Assembly: GCA_964405735.1 (NCBI GenBank) | Contig: CAYOPD010000034.1 | Span: 1 to 38,135, forward strand | Length of the DNA: 38,135 nt | Source: JADJLQ01 sp964405735 | GTDB lineage: Bacteria > Bacteroidota > Bacteroidia > Chitinophagales > Saprospiraceae | Direction of reading: 5' to 3' | Part shown: piece by piece, positions 15,886-23,114 of the stretch | Numbering within the stretch: position 1 is the stretch's first letter | Layout of the letters: every line of letters starts with the position of its first letter | Made by a program: the position numbers and the translations under genes | The notes under the pieces: generated by a model | Seen by the model: only the letters and a program-made list of their open reading frames with translations | Databases searched by the model: none | Told to the model about the DNA's origin: nothing

Positions 15886-16692
15886 CTATTTCTTTCTGAC
15901 ATAAATATCCCCATTGTAGTTTTTAAAAGTAAACTCAGCTCCCCCGCCATTGACATCTCCCTGCCTCCATTCATTGATCATTACCTTGTAAACCCCGGCT
16001 TTGCTGTCTTCTTTTTTCACCGGGCCTGAACTTTTGATATCGACATCGAAGCCGGTATAGATATCTCCCTGGTCGGTTTTAAATTTAAGGGTCGCTTTGG
16101 TCGTGGCCGGCAGGGTCACGTCGATGTCCCCGTTGTATGTGGAAAACGCCATGGGAACCCCGGCCTTGACTTCATCCAGGCTGACTTTAATGTCGTCGTT
16201 GTAAGTAGTAGCTACCACGGATCCACGGATGTTGCTGGCAAAAATGGCCCCGTTGTAATTGGTCAGATCGATCTCACCCTGTACATTGGAAATAGTAAGG
16301 TCTCCGCTGTTGTAGGTATGCATTTTGACATCAAAGCCGGAAGGGACTTCGATCTCCAGCTTGATTTCTTCATTCCAGGAATTGGAAACGACCTTGACGT
16401 AATTGTCGTCTTCGGAGGCGCTAAGGTCCAGGCTGCCTCCCACGATCTTTTTCAGGCCTTCTTTGGATTCTCCTTTCTCCTCTTTTTCGGATTCAGAAGA
16501 ATACTTGACCAGCACATCCTTGCGCGCGGTGCCTTTCACCGTAATGGATCCGGCGTTAAGGTGGGCATAAAGCTTTCCCCTTTTGGCAGGGTCCTTGAGA
16601 GGAATGGCGAATTCATTACTGCTTTGCGCACCCACAATGGTCATGCAGGCAAAGTAAAACAGAACAAAGTTTATTAAAATTGAATTTTTCAT
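15886..16692 (-). CDS. Exported DUF4097 family beta-strand repeat protein (distal copy)
   Basis: The 268-residue protein has a signal peptide (cleavage near VGA-Q, residues 20-22). A right-handed parallel beta-like pattern follows, with recurrent short strands separated by N-G-D turns (YNSGDLTI, TYNDDIKV, TYNGDIDV, NYNGDIYV), the hallmark of DUF4097/DUF4098 adhesin-like proteins. A charged low-complexity segment (SESEKEEKGESKEG) lies near 65-80. It is the last gene of the ECF sigma operon, 17 bases after the other DUF4097 gene. It is probably periplasmic or envelope-bound. Function is unknown, but the operon context suggests an envelope-stress role (inference). Confidence 0.87.
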   Translation of the reverse strand: MKNSILINFVLFYFACMTIVGAQSSNEFAIPLKDPAKRGKLYAHLNAGSITVKGTARKDVLVKYSSESEKEEKGESKEGLKKIVGGSLDLSASEDDNYVKVVSNSWNEEIKLEIEVPSGFDVKMHTYNSGDLTISNVQGEIDLTNYNGAIFASNIRGSVVATTYNDDIKVSLDEVKAGVPMAFSTYNGDIDVTLPATTKATLKFKTDQGDIYTGFDVDIKSSGPVKKEDSKAGVYKVMINEWRQGDVNGGGAEFTFKNYNGDIYVRKK

Positions 16693-16709
16693 TTTATTTG
16701 AATTTTGAA

Positions 16710-17621
16710 TTATTTATTAATCATTTCTTTCAGATAGGCATTCCCGTTAAAAGTTTCCACGTCGAACAAAGGCCCGTCCCCGCGGATCCGGTATCGTTCG
16801 TTTTCCACCTGGTATTTAATCCCTTTGCCGGTCTCTTTTTTTGTAACCACTGCAGGCAGGGGACTTAGGGGTTCAATGTTTGTGTACAGGTCCCCGTTAA
16901 ATGACTTGAAGGTCATGGTACCGGATACAGTCCCCTGGAAATTGACATGAATGTCCCCGTTCAAAGTATAATACCGGCAATCCTGCTTCGGATTGGTGTG
17001 GTAATCAATGTCCACATTGCCGTTGATGGTATGGGCGAGGGTGCCGCCGGTAATGTCCTTGATCCGGATATGGCCGTTGACGTTGCGGGCATGTACGATC
17101 CCCCGGGTGCCGTTGACCGTCACATCGCCCTCGTTGATGGTGGAAGCCATCACATGGATGTTTTGAGGAATTTTGATTTTAAAATTCATTTTGTATTCAA
17201 ATTCCTCCCGGTCATCTTCTTCTGTATCGTCGCCATCCCATTTCCGGTCCCATTGATAGCCCCAACCCCCGGCTTCAGGGCCTTTTCTTTTGGAGTTCCT
17301 CACAAATTCTGCGCCGGTCCCCTTGATATAAAAGATCAGGGTGTCGGCGAGGTCCATGACCCCGAGTTGGATTCTTTCTTTTCCAAGGGCCAGGCGGGCA
17401 TCGGTCTTGCCCTCGATGGACTTTTCAACTTCAACCTGGATCTGGTCACCGGCAGTGCCTTCAATGATGACGTGACCATTGATGTTAAAAACCAGGATGG
17501 CATTTTGGTTGCCTTTTTTTTCAAAGGAATAGGTCTTGCTGATCTTTTCGGTAAAGGATTGGGCCTTTCCCGGGATCGGGAGCGACAATAGCATGGCCAT
17601 TAGATAAAGTTGTTTATTCAT
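16710..17621 (-). CDS. Exported DUF4097 family beta-strand repeat protein (proximal copy)
   Basis: The start at 17621 gives 303 residues with a signal peptide (MNKQLYLMAMLLSLP, cleavage near GKA-Q). The open frame extends upstream to 17762, but that start would overlap the HEAT-repeat gene. The body shows the same N-G-x beta-turn ladder as its downstream paralogue (NINGHVIIEG, TINEGDVTVNG, NVNGHIRI, TINGNVDI, TLNGDIHV, SFNGDLYT). A Gly/Trp/Asp-rich charged insert lies near 130-155. It sits 20 bases after the HEAT-repeat gene and 17 before the second DUF4097 gene. It is probably an envelope protein under control of the operon's own sigma factor. Confidence 0.87.
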   Translation of the reverse strand: MNKQLYLMAMLLSLPIPGKAQSFTEKISKTYSFEKKGNQNAILVFNINGHVIIEGTAGDQIQVEVEKSIEGKTDARLALGKERIQLGVMDLADTLIFYIKGTGAEFVRNSKRKGPEAGGWGYQWDRKWDGDDTEEDDREEFEYKMNFKIKIPQNIHVMASTINEGDVTVNGTRGIVHARNVNGHIRIKDITGGTLAHTINGNVDIDYHTNPKQDCRYYTLNGDIHVNFQGTVSGTMTFKSFNGDLYTNIEPLSPLPAVVTKKETGKGIKYQVENERYRIRGDGPLFDVETFNGNAYLKEMINK

Positions 17622-17641
17622 ATCGTATGAAATTTGGATGT

Positions 17642-18415
17642 TTATATGATCTGACGGATATACGCTTTGAGTTTGTCTTTGACCGCTTCGGGAGTTTCTT
17701 CGCGGTTGATTAGTTTTTGCAATTCCTGCACGGAGGTTTTTTCGTTTAAAGCCACCATACATTCTGCGAGCGCCATTTGAACCAGGGGAGATTCCTGCCT
17801 GCTGATGGATTTGACCAGTTGTGTACGGACCCAGTCTTCCGATCCATAACGCTGAAGGGCTTCCACAGCCGCCAGCCGGACATTGATATTATTGTCTTCA
17901 TTGAGCGTGGTCAGCAGGGCTTCGATCACCTTGCGGCTGCTTTGGTCCAGTTCATAACTATAACTTACCGCCCTGAGCCGGTCGGTGGTTGTTTCTTTTT
18001 CAATCAATGTCAGCAGCATCGTTTCCTTGAGGGCAGCTACCTCTCCCCGCAAAACTTCCACGTCTGCTGAAGGAGCGTTTCTCCAGGGCAGGTGGTAGCC
18101 TGCGAGAATGCCCGTGAGCATGGCGGCGGCAGCCAATACAGACCGGATCAGCCATTCCCGGTGGATCCAGATCCGGTTCTTCTCGAGCAAGCGGTTTTCG
18201 TTTTCTATCATCTCGAGCACCTTCTCCTTTACCATAACCGGCGGATTGGGATCTTCCATCCTGTCGATGGTGTTGTTTATTTCGTTCAGGACAGGTAGTT
18301 CTCCGGGGTCCAGGTGGCCCTGCGCAATGGCCTCCTCCAGTTTCTGCCATTCTTCCTGGCTGATCCGGCCGGACCGATATTGCCCAATAAGGTATTTTAA
18401 TTCGGTTTCGTTCAT
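17642..18415 (-). CDS. Membrane HEAT-repeat protein, putative anti-sigma factor
   Basis: This 257-residue protein has a cytoplasmic N-terminal helical region (1-85, containing LIGQYRSGRISQEEWQKLE), one transmembrane segment (about 88-109, EWLIRSVLAAAAMLTGILAG) and an outer domain with HEAT-like helices (NINVRLAAVEALQRYG near 175, SPLVQMALAECMVAL near 205). Its start overlaps the ECF sigma gene by four bases, the classic arrangement of a sigma/anti-sigma pair. No zinc-finger HxxxCxxC motif is visible, so sigma binding is inferred from position and topology. HEAT repeats outside the membrane may sense envelope proteins. Confidence 0.82.
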   Translation of the reverse strand: MNETELKYLIGQYRSGRISQEEWQKLEEAIAQGHLDPGELPVLNEINNTIDRMEDPNPPVMVKEKVLEMIENENRLLEKNRIWIHREWLIRSVLAAAAMLTGILAGYHLPWRNAPSADVEVLRGEVAALKETMLLTLIEKETTTDRLRAVSYSYELDQSSRKVIEALLTTLNEDNNINVRLAAVEALQRYGSEDWVRTQLVKSISRQESPLVQMALAECMVALNEKTSVQELQKLINREETPEAVKDKLKAYIRQII

Positions 18416-18969
18416 AATATTTCCTTTTTTTCAAGTTGATGGTACAGGATCCTGAGTTCATGAAGGGCCCTGAATACCCGCACTTTTACTGCACCCTCGT
18501 TGCACCCCAACAAGGTTCCGATTTCTTTATAGTTTTTTTCCTGGTATTTACTCAGCAGGAGTATTTCCTTTTTGTCTTCGGGCAGTGCATCCATTGCTCT
18601 CCGGAGCTGATGGTGCTGTTCCCTTGTATGTAAATCTAAGTCTGCTTCCACCTCTTCTTTCAGGTGATCCCGGTAGTCATCGATGGAGACCTTTACCGGC
18701 TTGTTTTTTCTTCTGTACTGGTCCCGGTGCACATTGCGGGCGATGTGGTACATCCAGGTCCTGAACTGGCCCCCTTGAAACTGGTTGCGGTATTTTAGAA
18801 TCCGGTAAAATACATTCTGAACCAGGTCCGCACTCTGTTCAGAATCCCTCGTAAGCCCCCTGAAAAACCCAAACAACGGAGCCTGGTATCGGTCAAACAG
18901 GAAGCTCAGCCGGTCCAGCCGGCCGGATTTGACCTGGTACATCAGTTCGTTGTCAGTCTCTTCTGTCAC
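18412..18969 (-). CDS. ECF-type RNA polymerase sigma factor
   Basis: The 185-residue protein has region 2 (LVQNVFYRILKYR near 49-61 and RTWMYHIARNVHRDQYRR near 69-86) and region 4 (ALPEDKKEILLLSKYQ and YKEIGTLLGCNEGAVKVRV near 128-163 with the helix-turn-helix). This is the standard two-domain ECF layout. It heads a four-gene operon and overlaps the next gene by four bases. The GTAAC motif upstream may be its own target, which would make the operon autoregulated. The family placement is firm, but the specific ECF group is not assigned. Confidence 0.93.
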   Translation of the reverse strand: MTEETDNELMYQVKSGRLDRLSFLFDRYQAPLFGFFRGLTRDSEQSADLVQNVFYRILKYRNQFQGGQFRTWMYHIARNVHRDQYRRKNKPVKVSIDDYRDHLKEEVEADLDLHTREQHHQLRRAMDALPEDKKEILLLSKYQEKNYKEIGTLLGCNEGAVKVRVFRALHELRILYHQLEKKEIL

Positions 18970-18984
18970 GGCTTTAATAATTAT

Positions 18985-19016
18985 GGTAACTCCGGTATTC
19001 CTAAAAGGTTACACCC
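18985..19016 (-). promoter_or_regulatory. Possible ECF-type autoregulated promoter
   Basis: On the minus strand GGGTGTAACCTTTT (AAC-type -35 element, about 19003-19016) is followed about 16 bases later by GTTACC (18985-18990), some 16 bases before the sigma factor start codon. AAC in the -35 box is characteristic of ECF promoters in general. The assignment here is inference. Confidence 0.35.
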
Positions 19017-19247
19017 TTATTAATTTACTGAAAAACAAAGCATGAAATAATGAATTTATTTTTAGTCCCTTCCCATTCATGTGATTGTACAAATGGGGGA
19101 GTACAAAAATTTTTTGTTGGTTCTACTATTTTAGTTAAATTCAGGGAATATAAATCACAATTCGGTTATTTAAGGGTCCGATGATCCAGGAGACCCAGCT
19201 GGTAATGTTTTCCAAACAATAAGCCAGGATCAGAAGTTGCTAAACCA

Positions 19248-19276
19248 CTGTTTTGATGACTTATACATCAAAACAG
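19248..19276. repeat. Perfect 11-bp inverted repeat, 7-base spacer
   Basis: CTGTTTTGATG (19248-19258), spacer ACTTATA, then CATCAAAACAG (19266-19276). There is no T-run afterwards. It may be an operator or an RNA hairpin in the long leader of the gene at 19392. It could also end antisense transcription. Confidence 0.65.
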
Positions 19277-19391
19277 GGGATAGGTATATTCGATCCATTT
19301 TTTTGTTGCCTTCAGGGGCGACCATTAATATTCATTTCTTTCCGGAATCAAGAATAAATCATTTTTATTTTTAATCAAAAACCAAAACTTT

Positions 19392-20123
19392 ATGAAAAAG
19401 ACTCTTTTTTTCGGGCTGTTCCTGGCAACCGTATTTTTTGCCCATAGCCAGGGAAACACGCTTTACCGGGTGGATGTACTCAAACCCAAAGCCGGGATGA
19501 GGACCTCGTTCGAAACCAGCTGGAAATTGCATGTTGAAATGTTTCATAAAACGAAATACAAACAAACCGTTTATCAAATCACCAGCGGTCCGGACCTTGG
19601 AGATTATGTGATCGTGCAAGGCCCGTTTTCATGGGCAAGCCTGGATACGGCAAGGTCCGATGCCAAAGCCCATGGACTGGACCTGGAAAAACTGGCTACA
19701 AAATCAGAAGGAGGATCAAGAAACTATATCCTTCATTGGATCGATACCCTCAGCCGGAATTACACGGTACAGGCCGATAAATTTCTTGTAACCAATACCG
19801 TCATAAAAAATGGCAAGTTGGGTGAATACCTGACCGAAGTCAGGCGAACTGTTTTGATACAGGATAAAATAAACTCGCCCGTGAGCATAAGTCGATTGAC
19901 TCAAATGTTTGCAGGGTCAAGCCCAACACTGGTATCCATCAGAAACCTTAAGGGTGGCTTTGGGGAACTTGAAGGCGGACCTAATAACCCTCAATTCAGA
20001 ACGGCATATATCAATGAATACGGACAAGATGCCTGGGATTCCAGATCGAAAATTCTGGTGGATAACGTCGTGAGCAGTAGTTCGAGTTTACATATACTGC
20101 GTCCTGACCTCAGTTCTAAATAA
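19392..20123 (+). CDS. Exported protein of unknown function, possibly two ABM/NIPSNAP-like domains
   Basis: This 243-residue protein has a clear signal peptide (MKKTLFFGLFLATVFF, cleavage near AHS-Q). I do not recognise the family with confidence. The pattern LYRVDVLKPKAGMRTSFETSW (24-44) followed by YQITSGPDLGDYVIVQGPFSWASLD resembles one dimeric alpha/beta-barrel (ABM or NIPSNAP) unit. A second similar unit seems to begin near 128 (VTNTVIKNGKLGEYLTEVRR), with VSISRLTQMFAG and SIRNLKGGFGELE. That would be a two-domain periplasmic protein. It is monocistronic: a long leader with an inverted repeat precedes it and a strong terminator follows. Confidence 0.7.
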   Translation: MKKTLFFGLFLATVFFAHSQGNTLYRVDVLKPKAGMRTSFETSWKLHVEMFHKTKYKQTVYQITSGPDLGDYVIVQGPFSWASLDTARSDAKAHGLDLEKLATKSEGGSRNYILHWIDTLSRNYTVQADKFLVTNTVIKNGKLGEYLTEVRRTVLIQDKINSPVSISRLTQMFAGSSPTLVSIRNLKGGFGELEGGPNNPQFRTAYINEYGQDAWDSRSKILVDNVVSSSSSLHILRPDLSSK

Positions 20124-20142
20124 TAATATAGAAGAACATCCT

Positions 20143-20180
20143 AACATCCCGGAATCTGATCGTTCCGGGATGTTTTGATT
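20143..20180 (+). terminator. Rho-independent terminator
   Basis: AACATCCCGGAA (20143-20154), loop TCTGATCG and TTCCGGGATGTT (20163-20174) form a perfect 12-bp stem. TTGATTAT follows. It lies 19 bases after the stop codon of the exported protein and insulates uvrB. Confidence 0.85.
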
Positions 20181-20232
20181 ATAACCTGAGCTGGCCGCAT
20201 TCGCCCGTCTGAGAATCCTTATTTTTGCGGCC

Positions 20233-22251
20233 GTGCCATTCAAACTCACCTCAAAATACGAACCCACCGGAGACCAGCCTGAAGCCATAAGACAACTGGT
20301 CCGGGGAGTTAATTCCGGAGATCCGCACCAGGTCCTGCTAGGAGTCACCGGCAGCGGAAAGACCTTTACCATCGCCAATGTCATCCAACAGGTGCAAAAA
20401 CCCACCCTCATCCTGTCACATAACAAGACCCTGACGGCCCAATTGTATGGGGAATTCCGGGACTTTTTTCCTGAAAACGCCGTCGAATATTTTGTATCCT
20501 ACTACGACTATTACCAGCCCGAGGCTTATATCTCAGTCACCGATACTTTTATAGAAAAGGACCTGAGCATCAATGAAGAAATCGACAAACTCCGGTTGAG
20601 GGCCACCTCCTCCCTCCTTTCCGGCCGGAGGGACATCATCCTGGTGGCCTCCGTGTCCTGTATCTATGGCATGGGCAACCCGGAAGATTATAAGGGAGGG
20701 ATCATCCGTATCGAAAAAGGAAAGCGGGTTTCCAGAAACGCTTTTTTACACCAATTGGTGGAAGCCCTTTATTCACGCACCGACCTGGACCTCAAGCGGG
20801 GAAATTTCCGGGTCAGGGGGGACACCGTGGATATTTACCTGCCTTATGTGGATTATGGTTATCGCGTTATTTTTTTCGGCGACGAGATCGAATCCATTGA
20901 GCAGATAGAGATCGAATCCGGTAAAAGAATCGAGGTTATGGACAATGCAGCCATATTCCCTGCAAATCTTTATGTGGCGCCCCGGGAAAGGCTGAAATAC
21001 ATCATCCGCGATATCGAGGACGAACTCCATGAGCATGAAAAATTTTTCCAGTCCGAGGGGCGGTACCTGGAAGCCAAACGAATCCATGAAAGGGTGAATT
21101 TTGATCTTGAAATGATCCGTGAACTGGGTTATTGCAGCGGGGTGGAAAATTACAGCCGTTTTTTTGACGGACGCGCCCAGGGCACCCGGCCTTTCTGCCT
21201 GCTGGATTATTTCCCCGAAGACTACCTTATGGTGATCGATGAAAGCCATGCCACCTTGCCCCAGGTCAGGGGCATGTGGGGCGGTGACCGTGCGAGGAAG
21301 CTCAACCTGGTCAACTTCGGATTCAGGCTCCCTTCGGCCATTGACAACCGGCCACTGAGTTTTGAGGAATTTGAAGGCCTGGTCAATCAGGTGATTTATG
21401 TCAGCGCCACCCCAGGGGATTACGAACTCGAAAAAACAATGGGTGAAGTCGTCGAACAAATTGTAAGGCCCACAGGACTGTTGGATCCGCCTATTGAAGT
21501 GCGGCCCAGCCTCAACCAGATTGACGACCTGATGGAAGAGATCAGCAAGCGGGTAGAAGCAGGTGAACGGGTCCTGGTGACCACCCTGACTAAACGGATG
21601 GCCGAAGAATTGAGTAAATATCTGACCCGGCTGGATATCAATTGTAAATACATCCATTCCGAAGTTCAGACTATGGATCGTGTGGAAATACTGAGGGACC
21701 TTCGCCTTGGCAATTTTGATGTCCTGGTAGGAGTAAACCTGCTCCGGGAGGGCCTTGACCTGCCCGAAGTCTCACTCGTGGCCATCCTGGATGCAGACAA
21801 GGAGGGATTTCTGCGCAATGCGCGCTCCCTTACCCAGACCGCGGGACGGGCCGCACGGAATGTCAACGGACGGGTAATTTTTTATGCGGATAAAATCACC
21901 GATAGCATGCAGCGGACTATGGATGAGACCGAACGCCGCCGGGTGAAACAAATGACTTATAACGAAAAATACGGGATCGTACCCAGATCCCTCGCCAAGA
22001 CCCGCGAAGAAATCATGGGCCAGCGGTCTATCCTGGATGTCCGGGGGCCCAAAAACGCATACATCGAGCCCCAGGATCGTGGTCTCGAAGCCGCCGATCC
22101 GGTGCTGGAATACGCGGGCCGGGACCAGCTGGAGAAACTGGTTGCCGAAACAGAAAAGAAAATGAAGGCCGCAGCGAAGGACCTCGACTTTATCAGCGCG
22201 GCCCAGTACAGGGATGAATTGTTCGCCTTGAAAAAAAGATTGCAATCCTGA
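20233..22251 (+). CDS. uvrB: Excinuclease ABC subunit B (UvrB)
   Basis: This 672-residue protein is full length for UvrB, the helicase-like DNA-damage verification subunit of nucleotide excision repair that works with UvrA and UvrC. Walker A is GVTGSGKT (37-44). The beta-hairpin that inserts between DNA strands is YYDYYQPEAY (90-99). Walker B-like VIDESH lies near 335, and motif V-VI residues are GVNLLREGLDLPEVS and QTAGRAARN near 498-545. The C-terminal UVR/UvrC-binding motif is at about 632-668 (LEKLVAETEKKMKAAAKDLD, then AAQYRDELFALKK). Translation most likely begins at GTG 20233, since MPFKLTSKYEPTGDQP is the normal UvrB N-terminus and no ATG fits. It is preceded by a terminator, so it has its own promoter. 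Confidence 0.98.
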   Translation: MPFKLTSKYEPTGDQPEAIRQLVRGVNSGDPHQVLLGVTGSGKTFTIANVIQQVQKPTLILSHNKTLTAQLYGEFRDFFPENAVEYFVSYYDYYQPEAYISVTDTFIEKDLSINEEIDKLRLRATSSLLSGRRDIILVASVSCIYGMGNPEDYKGGIIRIEKGKRVSRNAFLHQLVEALYSRTDLDLKRGNFRVRGDTVDIYLPYVDYGYRVIFFGDEIESIEQIEIESGKRIEVMDNAAIFPANLYVAPRERLKYIIRDIEDELHEHEKFFQSEGRYLEAKRIHERVNFDLEMIRELGYCSGVENYSRFFDGRAQGTRPFCLLDYFPEDYLMVIDESHATLPQVRGMWGGDRARKLNLVNFGFRLPSAIDNRPLSFEEFEGLVNQVIYVSATPGDYELEKTMGEVVEQIVRPTGLLDPPIEVRPSLNQIDDLMEEISKRVEAGERVLVTTLTKRMAEELSKYLTRLDINCKYIHSEVQTMDRVEILRDLRLGNFDVLVGVNLLREGLDLPEVSLVAILDADKEGFLRNARSLTQTAGRAARNVNGRVIFYADKITDSMQRTMDETERRRVKQMTYNEKYGIVPRSLAKTREEIMGQRSILDVRGPKNAYIEPQDRGLEAADPVLEYAGRDQLEKLVAETEKKMKAAAKDLDFISAAQYRDELFALKKRLQS

Positions 22252-22383
22252 TGGAAAGGCTCCCATTGTGATTAATTGAATCACCGAAAAGAGTATTTTC
22301 TGAAAAATTCTATATGCTTCTGATGCAACGATCCCGACCGAAGTGCACCATGTCGGTTACAAGTCGGGTGTTTGGAGATCGTG

Positions 22384-22391
22384 TAAATTTG
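22384..22391 (+). promoter_or_regulatory. -7 element (TAAATTTG) before the DUF4956 gene
   Basis: An exact TAnnTTTG box whose predicted start lies near 22398, about 15 bases before the TTG start codon. No TTG occurs at the right -33 distance. It may be the promoter for the four-gene DUF4956/CotH/HlyD/TolC-like unit. Confidence 0.45.
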
Positions 22392-22412
22392 AACTTTTAC
22401 AATCGTTAAACC

Positions 22413-23096
22413 TTGATCGATTTTTCATTACAGGACATCAATACGGATCATCCCAGCCTTTGGTCCGTGGCCTATGTTATGCTTATGGCCTTTTCCTTGT
22501 CCTCCCTGATGGCACTGGTATATCACCTCACGACACCTCGTACAGCCCGTCTTGGCCAGTTCATTCAGACCATGATCCTGGGGTCCATGGGGGCTGCCGT
22601 CATTGTACTTGCCATAGGAGACAGTCTGGGCAGGGGATTGGGGATATTAGGTGCCCTGGCCATCATCCGGTTTAGGACTACTCTGCGCCAGCAAAGGGAC
22701 ATCGTTTTTATTTTTTGCACCCTGGGCATCGGCATGGCTTGTGGGATGTATGGATTTAATATCGCAGTGATCGGAGCAATCAGTTTTTCCGCTCTCGCAT
22801 TGTTGTTCCGCATGACTCCGTTGCATGGTTTGCCGGAAATGAAACACCAGTTAAGGGTGACTTATCCGCTGGAATCGGGCCTCAATCCTGCCAGTATAGA
22901 AAGTATTTTAAAAAAGCATACGGTCAGGTACCGTTGCATCCGTCAGGAACTTACAAAAGAAGGGAATACCAGGACCATGGAGTTGTATTTCCTTTTGAAC
23001 CGTCCCGCCTCGGAAGAAAAGAAACTGATTGAGGAACTGGACAGGCTTGGAGGCAATATCCAATTCCGTTTATGGTCAAGGGAAGAGATTGAATAG
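22413..23096 (+). CDS. DUF4956 domain-containing membrane protein
   Basis: The 227-residue protein has about four transmembrane segments (about 16-40, 49-71, 97-115 and 116-133) and the DUF4956 hallmark GALAIIRFRTTLRQQRD (80-96). A cytoplasmic alpha/beta tail of about 90 residues follows. The only start compatible with the whole domain is TTG 22413, since an in-frame stop lies two codons upstream. DUF4956 is usually encoded with a CotH kinase and a VTC-type polyphosphate polymerase. Here the CotH gene follows within 18 bases, but no VTC gene is nearby. A membrane channel or scaffold role is inference. Confidence 0.88.
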   Translation: MIDFSLQDINTDHPSLWSVAYVMLMAFSLSSLMALVYHLTTPRTARLGQFIQTMILGSMGAAVIVLAIGDSLGRGLGILGALAIIRFRTTLRQQRDIVFIFCTLGIGMACGMYGFNIAVIGAISFSALALLFRMTPLHGLPEMKHQLRVTYPLESGLNPASIESILKKHTVRYRCIRQELTKEGNTRTMELYFLLNRPASEEKKLIEELDRLGGNIQFRLWSREEIE

Positions 23097-23114
23097 TTTT
23101 ATAATTAGGTGTTC

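Larger units (their letters stand above)
18970..19391. other. Divergent intergenic region with an 11-bp inverted repeat
   Basis: A 422-base AT-rich gap between the divergent sigma operon and the exported protein at 19392. It contains the putative ECF promoter, a perfect inverted repeat (19248-19276) and a weak TATTTTTA box (19366-19373). No coding sequence is seen. Confidence 0.6.

Noticed and set aside
17622..17762. 47-residue N-terminal extension of the proximal DUF4097 protein
   Set aside because: It overlaps the HEAT-repeat gene and hides a clear signal peptide starting at 17621.
20773..21657. 294-codon minus-strand open frame inside uvrB
   Set aside because: Antisense shadow of a universally conserved gene. 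Long antisense frames recur throughout the GC-richer coding parts.
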